Virus record (IMG/VR): IMGVR_UViG_3300005327_000002
Span: 1 to 64,000 of that record
Source: a virus
Length of the DNA: 64,000 bases
Direction: 5' to 3' (one strand)
The translations under genes and the position numbers were made by a program. The stretch's first letter is position 1; each line of letters begins with the position of its first letter. Shown here one piece after another: positions 16,793 to 23,726 of this stretch. The notes under the pieces were generated by a model. The model was not told the DNA's origin and did no database searches. It was given only the letters and a program-made list of their open reading frames with translations.

Positions 16793-17036
16793 CAGGGCCT
16801 CCGGCGGGGGCTCCGACCGGTCCCACCGCCTGGCCCAGGTCCACCTGTCCTGGGTGCCGCCGACCACCGAAGTGGCCGCGTGCATCGGTGACACCCGCTT
16901 CGATGCCCAGATCGACGGGCGCGTTCCCTCCGGCCAGCTGCAGGCCCGCCTGCCGCAGGGCCTGCGCAAGGATCTGGCCCAGGTGTGCGCGGGGTGCCGT
17001 GTCAGCACGTGCCAGTGGCGGGTACAGTCGGCGTAG
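16776..17036 (+). CDS. WhiB-like small Cys protein, degenerate
   Basis: An 86-residue protein from GTG 16776 (GGGAGG upstream), overlapping the translocase stop. It reads like a shortened WhiB: AACIGDTRFDAQIDG, then DLAQVCAGCRVSTCQWRV. WhiB proteins use C-x(22-29)-C-x2-C-x5-C to hold a 4Fe-4S cluster. Here the spacing is C...C-x2-C-x4-C, and the usual G(V/I)WGG turn and basic tail are missing. It may still bind a cluster, or may be a decoy or antagonist of host WhiB factors. Phage-borne WhiB-like proteins are established in actinophages. Confidence 0.5.
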   Translation: MATTTDRASGGGSDRSHRLAQVHLSWVPPTTEVAACIGDTRFDAQIDGRVPSGQLQARLPQGLRKDLAQVCAGCRVSTCQWRVQSA

Positions 17037-17057
17037 TCGGTAGTTCGGTCGAAGCGG

Positions 17058-17091
17058 AGGCCGCCCCGGGGTCACAACCCCAGGGCGGCCT
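17058..17091. terminator. Bidirectional terminator
   Basis: A 14-bp stem with one mismatch and a TCACAA loop lies between the convergent WhiB-like and DUF6011-like genes. The stop codon of the leftward gene lies in the loop. Confidence 0.75.
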
Positions 17092-17326
17092 TTCGCTTGT
17101 CCCGCTTCTGCCGGGCCCGGGCCGCCGACGTGGAGACCGCCGCACCCAGCCGGGCCAGGCAGGCCGGACCGGCGCCGGTCAGCTGGGAGTCCCGGGTGCG
17201 CAGCACGTGGCGGCAGTAGCGGCAGGTGCGGCGCGGGCCCAGGGCGGAGTTCCAGTCGTCCAGGGACACGCCGATGTCCTCCGGGCCGAACAGGGTGTCC
17301 ATCTCGGTGGTGTGGTCGTGCTGCAC
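17072..17326 (-). CDS. DUF6011-like zinc-ribbon protein
   Basis: An 84-residue protein. GTG 17326 was chosen because GGGGAGGA lies six nt before it. The C-terminal half carries CRYCRHVLRTRDSQLTGAG followed by PACLARLG, the pattern seen in many small actinobacterial and phage proteins of the DUF6011 type (C-x2-C-x2-L...S...G-x-G-P-x-C). It is probably a small zinc or nucleic-acid-binding protein, and its function is unknown in the family. It is monocistronic and ends in the shared terminator. Confidence 0.6.
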   Translation of the reverse strand: MQHDHTTEMDTLFGPEDIGVSLDDWNSALGPRRTCRYCRHVLRTRDSQLTGAGPACLARLGAAVSTSAARARQKRDKRKAALGL

Positions 17327-17445
17327 GGGTCCTCCCCAGGGCGTGCTGGCGGCTGCTGGGGACCAGATTCGCACGGGGCGCCGTCGGCGGGCAGGTGCGC
17401 CGCCGATCCCGGGCCGCTGTCAGACCCTTGCCCTAGCGTCCAACC

Positions 17446-17724
17446 ATGGTGCGCAACTGGCGAGTTATGGCCGTGGTGACCGGCCACGAGACGAGACCCA
17501 TCCTGCGCGGGGACGTGCAGGCGCCGACCGCCCAGGAGGCCCTGGAGGCCGTCCTGCCGGACGTGGAGGAGATGGTGACCGGCGCCATGGCCTGGGTCGG
17601 CCTGGAGGGCTCCCTGGAGTACACCGTGGCGATCCTGGAGCCCGGCTTCCGGGCCGGGGACAAGGCAGCCGCCCATCGGCGGGTGCGGACGGTGATGCTC
17701 CTGGAGGACCCGCTGGCGGCGTGA
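17446..17724 (+). CDS. Small hypothetical protein
   Basis: A 92-residue soluble protein from ATG 17446 (MVRNWRVMAVVTGHETRPI...). A beta-strand start, a helix (APTAQEALEAVLPDVEEMV) and another strand pair suggest a compact alpha/beta fold. No ribosome site is obvious; a start at the second ATG (17467) is possible. A perfect terminator follows. No family is recognised. Confidence 0.5.
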   Translation: MVRNWRVMAVVTGHETRPILRGDVQAPTAQEALEAVLPDVEEMVTGAMAWVGLEGSLEYTVAILEPGFRAGDKAAAHRRVRTVMLLEDPLAA

Positions 17725-17734
17725 GGACATGGAA

Positions 17735-17768
17735 GGGCCCGTCCCCCGGGGAAGTGGGGGACGGGCCC
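17735..17768. terminator. Bidirectional terminator
   Basis: A perfect 13-bp stem (GGGCCCGTCCCCC arm) with an 8-nt loop separates the rightward gene ending at 17724 from the leftward gene ending at 17779. Confidence 0.8.
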
Positions 17769-17778
17769 TGACCCTTTC

Positions 17779-18021
17779 TCAGGAAGGTTCGCGGGGCGGG
17801 TAGATCGGGGCGCCCTGCGGTTCCGGTGGACCGGGCCGCACGTGCACTCCTCCCCCGCCGCCGCTGCCGTGGTCGTCCGGCGCACGCCGTGGCGGCCTGT
17901 GCTGCTGGCCCTTCACGAACTGCGCGACGACCGCACGCAGCGCCGTGTAGACCAGCACCGCCACCCCCAGGCTGATCCCCAGCGCCAAGCCGGAGATCAG
18001 CAGGGACAGGGAGCCTTCCAT
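17779..18021 (-). CDS. Small single-span membrane protein
   Basis: An 80-residue protein from ATG 18021. One strong transmembrane helix at the N-terminus (LLISGLALGISLGVAVLVYTALRAVV) is followed by a basic and then Gly/Pro-rich tail (PPRRAPDDHGSGGGGG). The N-out/C-in pattern with a disordered tail resembles small phage membrane proteins. A holin-like or spanin-like role cannot be claimed. Its ribosome site is weak. Confidence 0.5.
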   Translation of the reverse strand: MEGSLSLLISGLALGISLGVAVLVYTALRAVVAQFVKGQQHRPPRRAPDDHGSGGGGGVHVRPGPPEPQGAPIYPPREPS

Positions 18022-18091
18022 CCGTCGATCATCCGATGATCAGCGCGCCGGAACGGGGAGCGTCCCCCGTGTGGCGCAGCGGTTCACCCGG

Positions 18092-18859
18092 CTAGTCCAG
18101 CAGCTCCGCCTCCATCGCGGGGCCCAGCTGCGCCCGGCCGCTGGCGGCGTCCAGGCGGACGGCGGAGGCCTGGACGACGGGCAGCGGGGGCAGGCGCTCC
18201 GTGGAGGTGGGAACCCAGCCCTCCAGGGAGCGGACCGCGCACTTCAGCCACATCTGGTCCTCCCAGCGCTGCCACGGGGACTTCGGGTTCTGCCAGCCCG
18301 CCGACATGGCGCGGCGCTTGTGTACGTCCCGCTTGTTGAGCACCACGACGCGGGACAGGCCGCCGGAGGCCAGCTGGGCGTAGGCGTAGACCTTGACCAG
18401 CTCCCCGGGGTCGTCGTCCCCGTCGTAGGGGGTGTGGTCCGGGACGGCGCCCAGGGCGGGCTTGTAGCTGAACCGGTCGCGGGCGTGGACCACCTCCGCG
18501 ATCACGGCCAGCACGGCGCCGGAGTTGAAGATCCGGGAGACGATGCCCTTCCAGGACTCCGACCCGCGCACCTCCGACCCCTGGGGGATCAGGTAGAAGC
18601 GGTCCGTCCCGGGTTCGTGGCCCAGCCGGGCGGCCTCCATCAGCGCGGAGGCGAAGCTGACCGGGTTGCGGGCGGCGCACGCGGCCAGGTCCTCATTGCG
18701 GCGCAGCAGGCCCTGGGCCAGGCGCATCCACGTCTCCGGCCGGACGTGGGTGGGCAGGACGCTGGCGAAGTCGTCGGCGTAGGTGGTGATCATCTGGGAG
18801 GCCGGGTTCTCCCGGCGGGCCAGGGCGCCGCCCACGCTGCGGTCGGGGCTGGTGGTCAT
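18092..18859 (-). CDS. recT: RecT-family single-strand annealing protein
   Basis: A 255-residue protein whose ATG (18859) overlaps the stop of the upstream exonuclease gene (ATGA). RecT-family signatures are clear: QMITTYADDFASVLPTHVRP (residues 22-41), NPVSFASALMEAARLGHEPG (65-84), FYLIPQG, then KGIVSRIFNSGAVLAVIAEVVHARDRF, and SGGLSRVVVLNKRDVHKR. RecT binds single-stranded DNA ends made by a 5'-3' exonuclease and anneals them to homologous DNA. It forms a coupled pair with the YqaJ gene and ends the leftward structural operon. A second, unrelated annealing protein (ERF) is at 33.1 kb. Confidence 0.9.
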   Translation of the reverse strand: MTTSPDRSVGGALARRENPASQMITTYADDFASVLPTHVRPETWMRLAQGLLRRNEDLAACAARNPVSFASALMEAARLGHEPGTDRFYLIPQGSEVRGSESWKGIVSRIFNSGAVLAVIAEVVHARDRFSYKPALGAVPDHTPYDGDDDPGELVKVYAYAQLASGGLSRVVVLNKRDVHKRRAMSAGWQNPKSPWQRWEDQMWLKCAVRSLEGWVPTSTERLPPLPVVQASAVRLDAASGRAQLGPAMEAELLD

Positions 18860-19941
18860 GCCGGGCACTCCTTCGTGGGGCTGGTGGCGTGGCGCTGCAG
18901 GTGGTGGCCGGGCATCAGGGCCCGGGTGCGGCCGGTGCTGGCGCTGATCTGGCGGTAGGCGATGGTGTCGGTGCCGACCTTGGCGCGGCGGCCGCCGCCG
19001 ATGCACAGCAGCACCTGGGAGCGGCGCAGGTTGGCCTCCTCCTCCGCGCGGGCGGAGCCGTTGACGGCGTCGGCGTAGGCGCGGGCCAGGTCGGGGTCCA
19101 GCTGGACGTCCTGCTCCGCGTCCGGGTCGGCGCCGGGCAGCAGCTCCTTCACGGCGTTCAGGGTGGCGCTGTGGCCGTCCAGGGGCGGCGGGGTGCCGTC
19201 CTGGAGGGACTGCACGAAGTCCTGCCCGGCGCGGCGCATCAGCTCCAGGTCCTCCTGGTCGGCCTCCACGCTGTAGTGGCGCAGGGTGTGGCCGGACATC
19301 AGGACGGCGATACGAGCGCGCTGAAGGCCCAGGATGTCCAGGTACCACAGCACCTGGCAGCGGTAGTAGACGGGGATCTGGTCGGTGCCCTCCTCCCCCC
19401 AGTCCTCCGACCGGTCGGACAGCTTGATCTCCAGCACCTCCCGGCGGCGGGCCAGGGTGGGGCAGGTGGGGCAGTGCTCGCAGCAGGGCCCGCAGTCGTC
19501 CGGGTCGCAGCAGGCGCGGGTGCACGACGGGCACGGGGAGCCCGGCGGGCACAGGCAGGAGCGGGCGCGGTGCAGGCCGCAGTCGCAGGCCGGGATCAGG
19601 ATGCGGTCGGGGGAGCCGATCTGCCACGGGCGCTTCGGGTGGGCGCGCAGGGGGACGGGGAGCATCTGCCACTGGGGGTGCAGCTGGGCGTAGCGGTCGG
19701 CCACCACGGGTTCGATCAGGCGGCCCCACATCATGCGCTCGGAGTCCTCCTGGCCCAGGGAGCGCAGCGGGGGCAGGTCGTGGCCGGGCGGGACGGCCAG
19801 GATCGCGCGCTTCTTGTGCCACAGGGAGAAGGCCGACTCCCAGGGGGACAGGCCCAGGACGGCCGCGATCTCGGAGCCGCCGAGTCCGGCGGCGCGGGCG
19901 CGGTGCCAGTCGGGTGTGCCGTGCAGGGGTGCTGTCTTCAT
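18856..19941 (-). CDS. YqaJ-family exonuclease with Cys-rich insertion
   Basis: A 361-residue protein from ATG 19941 (MKTAPLHGTPDWHRARAAG). YqaJ/lambda-exo motifs are visible: GLGGSEIAAVLGLSPWES (residues about 19-36), WGRLIEPVVADRY with the catalytic Glu, QIGSPDRILI with the Asp, and LEIKLSD with the Lys. Between the SPD and EIK motifs is an insertion of about 50 residues with 13 cysteines (CDCG, CLC, CPSC, CC, CGPCC, CEHCPTC). This is not part of a standard YqaJ fold and could hold a cluster or zinc ions. It resects double-stranded ends for RecT, with which it is translationally coupled. Confidence 0.85.
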   Translation of the reverse strand: MKTAPLHGTPDWHRARAAGLGGSEIAAVLGLSPWESAFSLWHKKRAILAVPPGHDLPPLRSLGQEDSERMMWGRLIEPVVADRYAQLHPQWQMLPVPLRAHPKRPWQIGSPDRILIPACDCGLHRARSCLCPPGSPCPSCTRACCDPDDCGPCCEHCPTCPTLARRREVLEIKLSDRSEDWGEEGTDQIPVYYRCQVLWYLDILGLQRARIAVLMSGHTLRHYSVEADQEDLELMRRAGQDFVQSLQDGTPPPLDGHSATLNAVKELLPGADPDAEQDVQLDPDLARAYADAVNGSARAEEEANLRRSQVLLCIGGGRRAKVGTDTIAYRQISASTGRTRALMPGHHLQRHATSPTKECPA

Positions 19942-19976
19942 GTCGTCACCGTAGGTATCTGCTCGGACACTGCCGG

Positions 19977-20531
19977 TCAGGAGGTGCGGGCGGCGGCCGG
20001 GGGAGCGACGGCCCGCAGGGGCGGGGGCACCAGCTCGAAGGAGGCCTGTGCGCCGATGCACCCGCCCGCCGGGCCGATCTGCCGGACCTCCGACAGGCCG
20101 ATGGCGTAGGGCTTCAGCGGGGCGCAGCAGGTCAGGGCCTGCTGGACCAGCAGTTCGTCCCAGGCGGTGTCCGCCGTGAAGGCGGTCATGTCGGCGCAGG
20201 GCAGGCCGTTCTTCGGCTCCGGCCAGCAGCGCACCACCCCGGCCTGCACCTCCCACACCTCCTGGCGGCGCACCCCGCAGGCCGCGCCGCCGAAGCCGCG
20301 CTGGGGCGGGAGGGCGTCGAAGCGGCGGCGGGCCAGGCGGATGAACGCGGTACCGGCGCCGGTGTCGCACTTGCAGTGGCAGCCGTAGGCCAGGGGGCCG
20401 CGCTGGCCGGGAATCCACCAGCAGCAGCACACGCCGCGCCCGGCGGCGGCCAGGGTGTCGCACAGGCACTGCAGGACGGCGCGCAGGACGGTCTCCGCGC
20501 GGGGGTCGCCCTGGATCGGGGGCTGGGTCAC
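19977..20531 (-). CDS. Cys-rich head-tail connector (probable neck protein)
   Basis: A 184-residue protein from GTG 20531, overlapping the stop of the preceding gene (GTGA), with GGAG about 11 nt before it. The first half has many cysteines (CLCDTLAAAGRGVCCCWW; CHCKCDTG). The fold reads as alpha/beta, and the C-terminus contains LTCCAPLKPYAIGLSEVRQIG. Its place after the adaptor in the capsid operon suggests a head-tail joining or neck component, which is inference from synteny. Confidence 0.5.
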   Translation of the reverse strand: MTQPPIQGDPRAETVLRAVLQCLCDTLAAAGRGVCCCWWIPGQRGPLAYGCHCKCDTGAGTAFIRLARRRFDALPPQRGFGGAACGVRRQEVWEVQAGVVRCWPEPKNGLPCADMTAFTADTAWDELLVQQALTCCAPLKPYAIGLSEVRQIGPAGGCIGAQASFELVPPPLRAVAPPAAARTS

Positions 20532-21442
20532 GTGGTCGTCTCCGGGGAGCAGCAGCGGGGGATGGGCGGGGCGTCCTTGATCCGGTCGAATTCGGAGACG
20601 CCCCGGAAGGTCCAGCGGGGAAGGTCGGGGCTGTACAGGCGGGCGATCTGGCGGCGGCGCTGGCCGTTGGGACCGGGCGGGTTGACGATGTCCAGCCATT
20701 CGTCCGCCTCCGGCACGCCGGTGTCACCGGCGCCCGGGGTCAGGTCCCACTCCACCCCGTCGCGGGAGACCCGGGTGGCGCCCTTCAGGGCGCCTTCGCA
20801 GGAGGGATCGCACATGCGCCGATAGAGGGCGCAGGCCAGCGCGGAGACGGCCCGGATCGCGTCGGGGTCCGCCGCCGGGTCGATCCCCCGCAGGTAGCGC
20901 ACGCAAAAGGACCCCTCCTGGGCGCAGGTGGCGCGGAAGTTCTGGGAGTGCGGCCAGCAGCCGTCCGTCCGGATCAGGCGGCCCTCCCCGTCCACCCACC
21001 AGTCGGCGGGGTCCAGCTCGCAGCCGTCCATCGTCACGGCCAGCACGCGGGCGACCGGCCCGGGCAGCGGCAGGGCGCACCCGACGTCGCAGGCGCAGGA
21101 GCACCCGCAGTTGTACATCCGGCCGTCGGCGACGTACGGGCGCAGCACCGGGTTGAAGTAGGAGCCCGCGCCGTAGGGCCCGCAGCCGACCGGCTGGCGG
21201 CACTGGGTGGGGCCGCAGGGTCTCAGCAGGTCTTCGCACAGCCCCCAGCGGAACGCGGTCAGCGCCCGCAGGCGGCTGGAGGCGATGGCCTGGGCGGACA
21301 GGGCGCGCCGTTCGCTGGCGGTCAGCTCCCGGTCCGGGCGGCCGGTGGTGATCTCCTCCCACGTGTCCGGCCAGTCGGAGCAACAGCACGGGTCGATTGG
21401 CCACGCGCAGCACGGCGTGGTCTCGGGTCCCCGGTAGGCCAC
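20528..21442 (-). CDS. Cys-rich head-to-tail adaptor
   Basis: A 304-residue protein from ATG 21442, MAYRGPETTPCCAWPIDPCC being the start. It contains more than 20 cysteines, including PCCCSDWP, CGCSCACDVGC and the C-terminal CCSPETTT. The helical segment ERRALSAQAIASSRLRALTA and the later AVSALACALYRRMCDPSC resemble head-tail adaptor (gp6/Ad1-like) proteins of actinophages that dock under the portal. A pair of hairpins separates it from the tail protein upstream, so its level may be lower than that of the capsid genes. Assignment is from position and general pattern. Confidence 0.55.
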   Translation of the reverse strand: MAYRGPETTPCCAWPIDPCCCSDWPDTWEEITTGRPDRELTASERRALSAQAIASSRLRALTAFRWGLCEDLLRPCGPTQCRQPVGCGPYGAGSYFNPVLRPYVADGRMYNCGCSCACDVGCALPLPGPVARVLAVTMDGCELDPADWWVDGEGRLIRTDGCWPHSQNFRATCAQEGSFCVRYLRGIDPAADPDAIRAVSALACALYRRMCDPSCEGALKGATRVSRDGVEWDLTPGAGDTGVPEADEWLDIVNPPGPNGQRRRQIARLYSPDLPRWTFRGVSEFDRIKDAPPIPRCCSPETTT

Positions 21443-21466
21443 GGGGGGCTCCTCTCGAACGTGGGA

Positions 21467-21552
21467 GCGCCCCGCCTCCGGGTCTCGGGTCCGGGTGGCG
21501 GGGCGCGGGTCCCCGGCCCGGCGCCTCCCCTGGTGTGGGCGCCGGGCCGGGG
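21467..21552 (-). terminator. Two consecutive hairpins between tail-tube gene and adaptor
   Basis: A perfect 15-bp stem (arms 21511-21525 and 21538-21552) lies just after the leftward tail-protein stop. A second 10-bp stem (21467-21476 with 21497-21506) follows. They probably attenuate transcription from the strongly expressed capsid and tail-tube genes into the neck and recombination genes. Confidence 0.65.
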
Positions 21553-21554
21553 TG

Positions 21555-22874
21555 CTACTTGGACGCCGCCCCGGCGGGGGCCAGCGCCGCCGGGGGCGCG
21601 GCGTCGGCCGGGATCGGCGCGTAGGTGACCTGGCACTGGGAGATGGACTTGCGCTTGGCCCAGGACGCGCAGACCCGGTAGCGGCCCGGGTACTTGTAGT
21701 CGTGGGTCAAGGTCGCCTTGCCGGTGGACTGGGAGACCTTCGCGGAGGACGTCTGCTGGTCGCCCCAGTCGATCACCACGTCAACGTCCTGCTGCGGCGT
21801 CATCTTGTACGCCTGCGCGGGCAGGGTGACCTCCAGGCTGACGCGGTTGGGGTGGGTCGCGTCGTCGGCGGCCGTGAAGGCCAGCACCGGCTTGTCCCCG
21901 GTGGCCGGGTCCGGCAGCGGCAGGGGCAGCGGGCCGATCTGGCGGCAGACGGTGGGCTCCGTCTTGTCGCACACCTTGATCGTGACCGGGTCGGCCACGG
22001 TGCCCGCGTAGGTGTGGCTGACCGTGGTCAGCTCCGCGACGTCCTGGACCGGGGTTCCGTCGCCCCAGTCGACGGTGACCGGGCCCAGGCCCGCGTTGTC
22101 GGCCATCAGCCGCGCGGTGCGGCGGGGCGACTCCCCGTCCACGCCGGTGACCACCACGGTGGCGGGCTCCGGGATCGGGCGGGGCACCTCCTCGCAGTCG
22201 CAGGAGGCCTGTGGCGGCGGGAGCGTGACGATGCCCTCCCAGAACGGTTCGTCCAGGGCCGGGTCAAAGGCGTCCGGGAGCCCGGCCGGGACGCCTTCGG
22301 ACAGCGTGATCTGGTAGGGGCCCTTGCCCCAGCGGGTGCCCGTCTTCGTCCGGCCGGTCATGACGAAGGACACTTCGTCGGTGCCGCCCATGGTCAGGTC
22401 GCCCGGGGTGCCGCCGGTCACCCAGGGGTAGACGCGGTAGTACCAGGCGCCCACGCCGTCCTCACCGGTGCAGGCGTCATTGCTGCCCCCGGCGGAGGCC
22501 CACACCTCCACGGCGTACCCGGCGGAGCACTCGATCTTGTTGTTGGCGAACAGGCCGATGACCTCACCGGTGGCGGGGTCGAAGGACGCGCGCAGGCCCG
22601 GGTTCATGATCCGGAAGCCGTCCATGCTGATCTGCGACCAGGTCACCTCCAGCGTGTGGAAGTTGACGGTGTCGCAGCCCGCGCGGGTGTAGCAGGGCTT
22701 GCCGTCGAAGCCGGTCTGGGTCCGGGTGTCGGCGGTGGTGACGTCGGCGGAGTCCGCGATGGTCGCAATGCAGCGGGAGACGACCGCGCAGGCCCCGTAG
22801 ATCGGGCGCCCGCAGGCGTCCACGGGGGTGATCCGGACCACTTCCCACTGGTCCGGGATGAGACAGGTACCCAT
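21555..22874 (-). CDS. Major tail (tube) protein with two PKD/Ig-like domains
   Basis: A 439-residue protein from ATG 22874. Residues about 1-210 form a beta-rich core of phage tail-tube type (WSQISMDGFRIMNPGLRASF; GTDEVSFVMTGRTKTGTRWG). Two PKD-like beta-sandwiches follow: VTVDWGDGTPVQDVAEL...SHTYAG (about 255-320) and VDVVIDWGDQQTSSAK...HDYKYPGRYRV (about 350-415). PKD and Ig domains on tail-tube proteins project from the virion and are thought to bind surfaces weakly. It is the third gene of the capsid operon, a usual place for the tube protein, though elsewhere the tube gene normally precedes the chaperones. Confidence 0.7.
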   Translation of the reverse strand: MGTCLIPDQWEVVRITPVDACGRPIYGACAVVSRCIATIADSADVTTADTRTQTGFDGKPCYTRAGCDTVNFHTLEVTWSQISMDGFRIMNPGLRASFDPATGEVIGLFANNKIECSAGYAVEVWASAGGSNDACTGEDGVGAWYYRVYPWVTGGTPGDLTMGGTDEVSFVMTGRTKTGTRWGKGPYQITLSEGVPAGLPDAFDPALDEPFWEGIVTLPPPQASCDCEEVPRPIPEPATVVVTGVDGESPRRTARLMADNAGLGPVTVDWGDGTPVQDVAELTTVSHTYAGTVADPVTIKVCDKTEPTVCRQIGPLPLPLPDPATGDKPVLAFTAADDATHPNRVSLEVTLPAQAYKMTPQQDVDVVIDWGDQQTSSAKVSQSTGKATLTHDYKYPGRYRVCASWAKRKSISQCQVTYAPIPADAAPPAALAPAGAASK

Positions 22875-22875
22875 G

Positions 22876-23700
22876 TCAGCCTCCAGGAGGTGGGGTCGGG
22901 GCGCAGGTCGGGAGGTTCACTACGGCGGCCAGGCAGTCGGCGGTGGCCACGAAGGTCCGTTCCGCGATGCCCAGGTGCTCATTGGTGGCGTGGTCCACGT
23001 CGGAGTTGGCGAAGGGGTTGCTGCGCCACAGCGTGACCTGGCCGGTGATCAGGACGGGCGTGGTCGTGGGGACCGGGTCCACCGCCGGGTCGGAGTACCC
23101 GGCACCGGCGACCACCGGGGTGCCCCAGGTCGTCTCCAGGCCGGTGGCGGTGCGCACCAGCATGTGCTGGCGGGTCATCTCCGGCACCAGGCGGACGGGG
23201 ACGTGCAGGACGGGCCGCCCGGCGTAGTGACCGGCGGCCCAGGACTCCAGCAGGCCCAGGGCGCAGGCCAGCTGGGTGTCCCCGTCGGGCGGGGTGGGGA
23301 CGGTGTGCAGGTCTTCGCGGGCCAGCTGGTCGCGCCAGAAGACCTGCTCCAGGCGGTACTGGTCGCCCCGGGACAGCTGCGCCAGGGCCTCCTGCCGGGA
23401 GTCGAAGCCGGGCTGCGTGCACACCGTCCCGGAGTGGACGGTGCGCGGGGCGCCGGTGACGCGCACCGGCCGGAAGGGGGTGAATTCCTTGTCCGACCCC
23501 TCCACCGGGCAGAAGCCGTCCAGGGAGCCGGTCTCCAGGTTGCAGTTGGGGCTCCAGTACTCCACGCCCCGTTCGAAGGTCCCGGCCGGGGGCGGCGCCC
23601 CTTCGGCCGCCTGGGAGGGCAGGCCGAAGGGGCGCGGCTGGGCCGCCGGGGGTGCCACCGTGAACCGGACATCGGTCCCCGGGATGGGCGGCGTGCTCAC
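22876..23700 (-). CDS. Head-associated structural protein, unrecognised
   Basis: A 274-residue protein from GTG 23700, between the major capsid and tail-tube genes. The N-terminal 40 residues are Pro/Ala-rich. The middle is an alpha/beta domain (FDSRQEALAQLSRGDQYRLEQVF), and the C-terminal part is beta-rich (RTATGLETTWGTPVVAGAGY; VLITGQVTLWRSNPFANSD). Position and strand composition fit a minor capsid, decoration or neck protein, but I cannot name the family. Confidence 0.55.
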   Translation of the reverse strand: MSTPPIPGTDVRFTVAPPAAQPRPFGLPSQAAEGAPPPAGTFERGVEYWSPNCNLETGSLDGFCPVEGSDKEFTPFRPVRVTGAPRTVHSGTVCTQPGFDSRQEALAQLSRGDQYRLEQVFWRDQLAREDLHTVPTPPDGDTQLACALGLLESWAAGHYAGRPVLHVPVRLVPEMTRQHMLVRTATGLETTWGTPVVAGAGYSDPAVDPVPTTTPVLITGQVTLWRSNPFANSDVDHATNEHLGIAERTFVATADCLAAVVNLPTCAPTPPPGG

Positions 23701-23726
23701 GGGTCACTCCTCCAGGTCGGCCCGGG

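Noticed and set aside
18062-18092. A stretch resembling a tRNA D-arm (TGGCGCAGCGGTTCA)
   Set aside because: No acceptor stem partner, anticodon arm or T-arm follows in the next 80 nt; the sequence runs into the end of recT.
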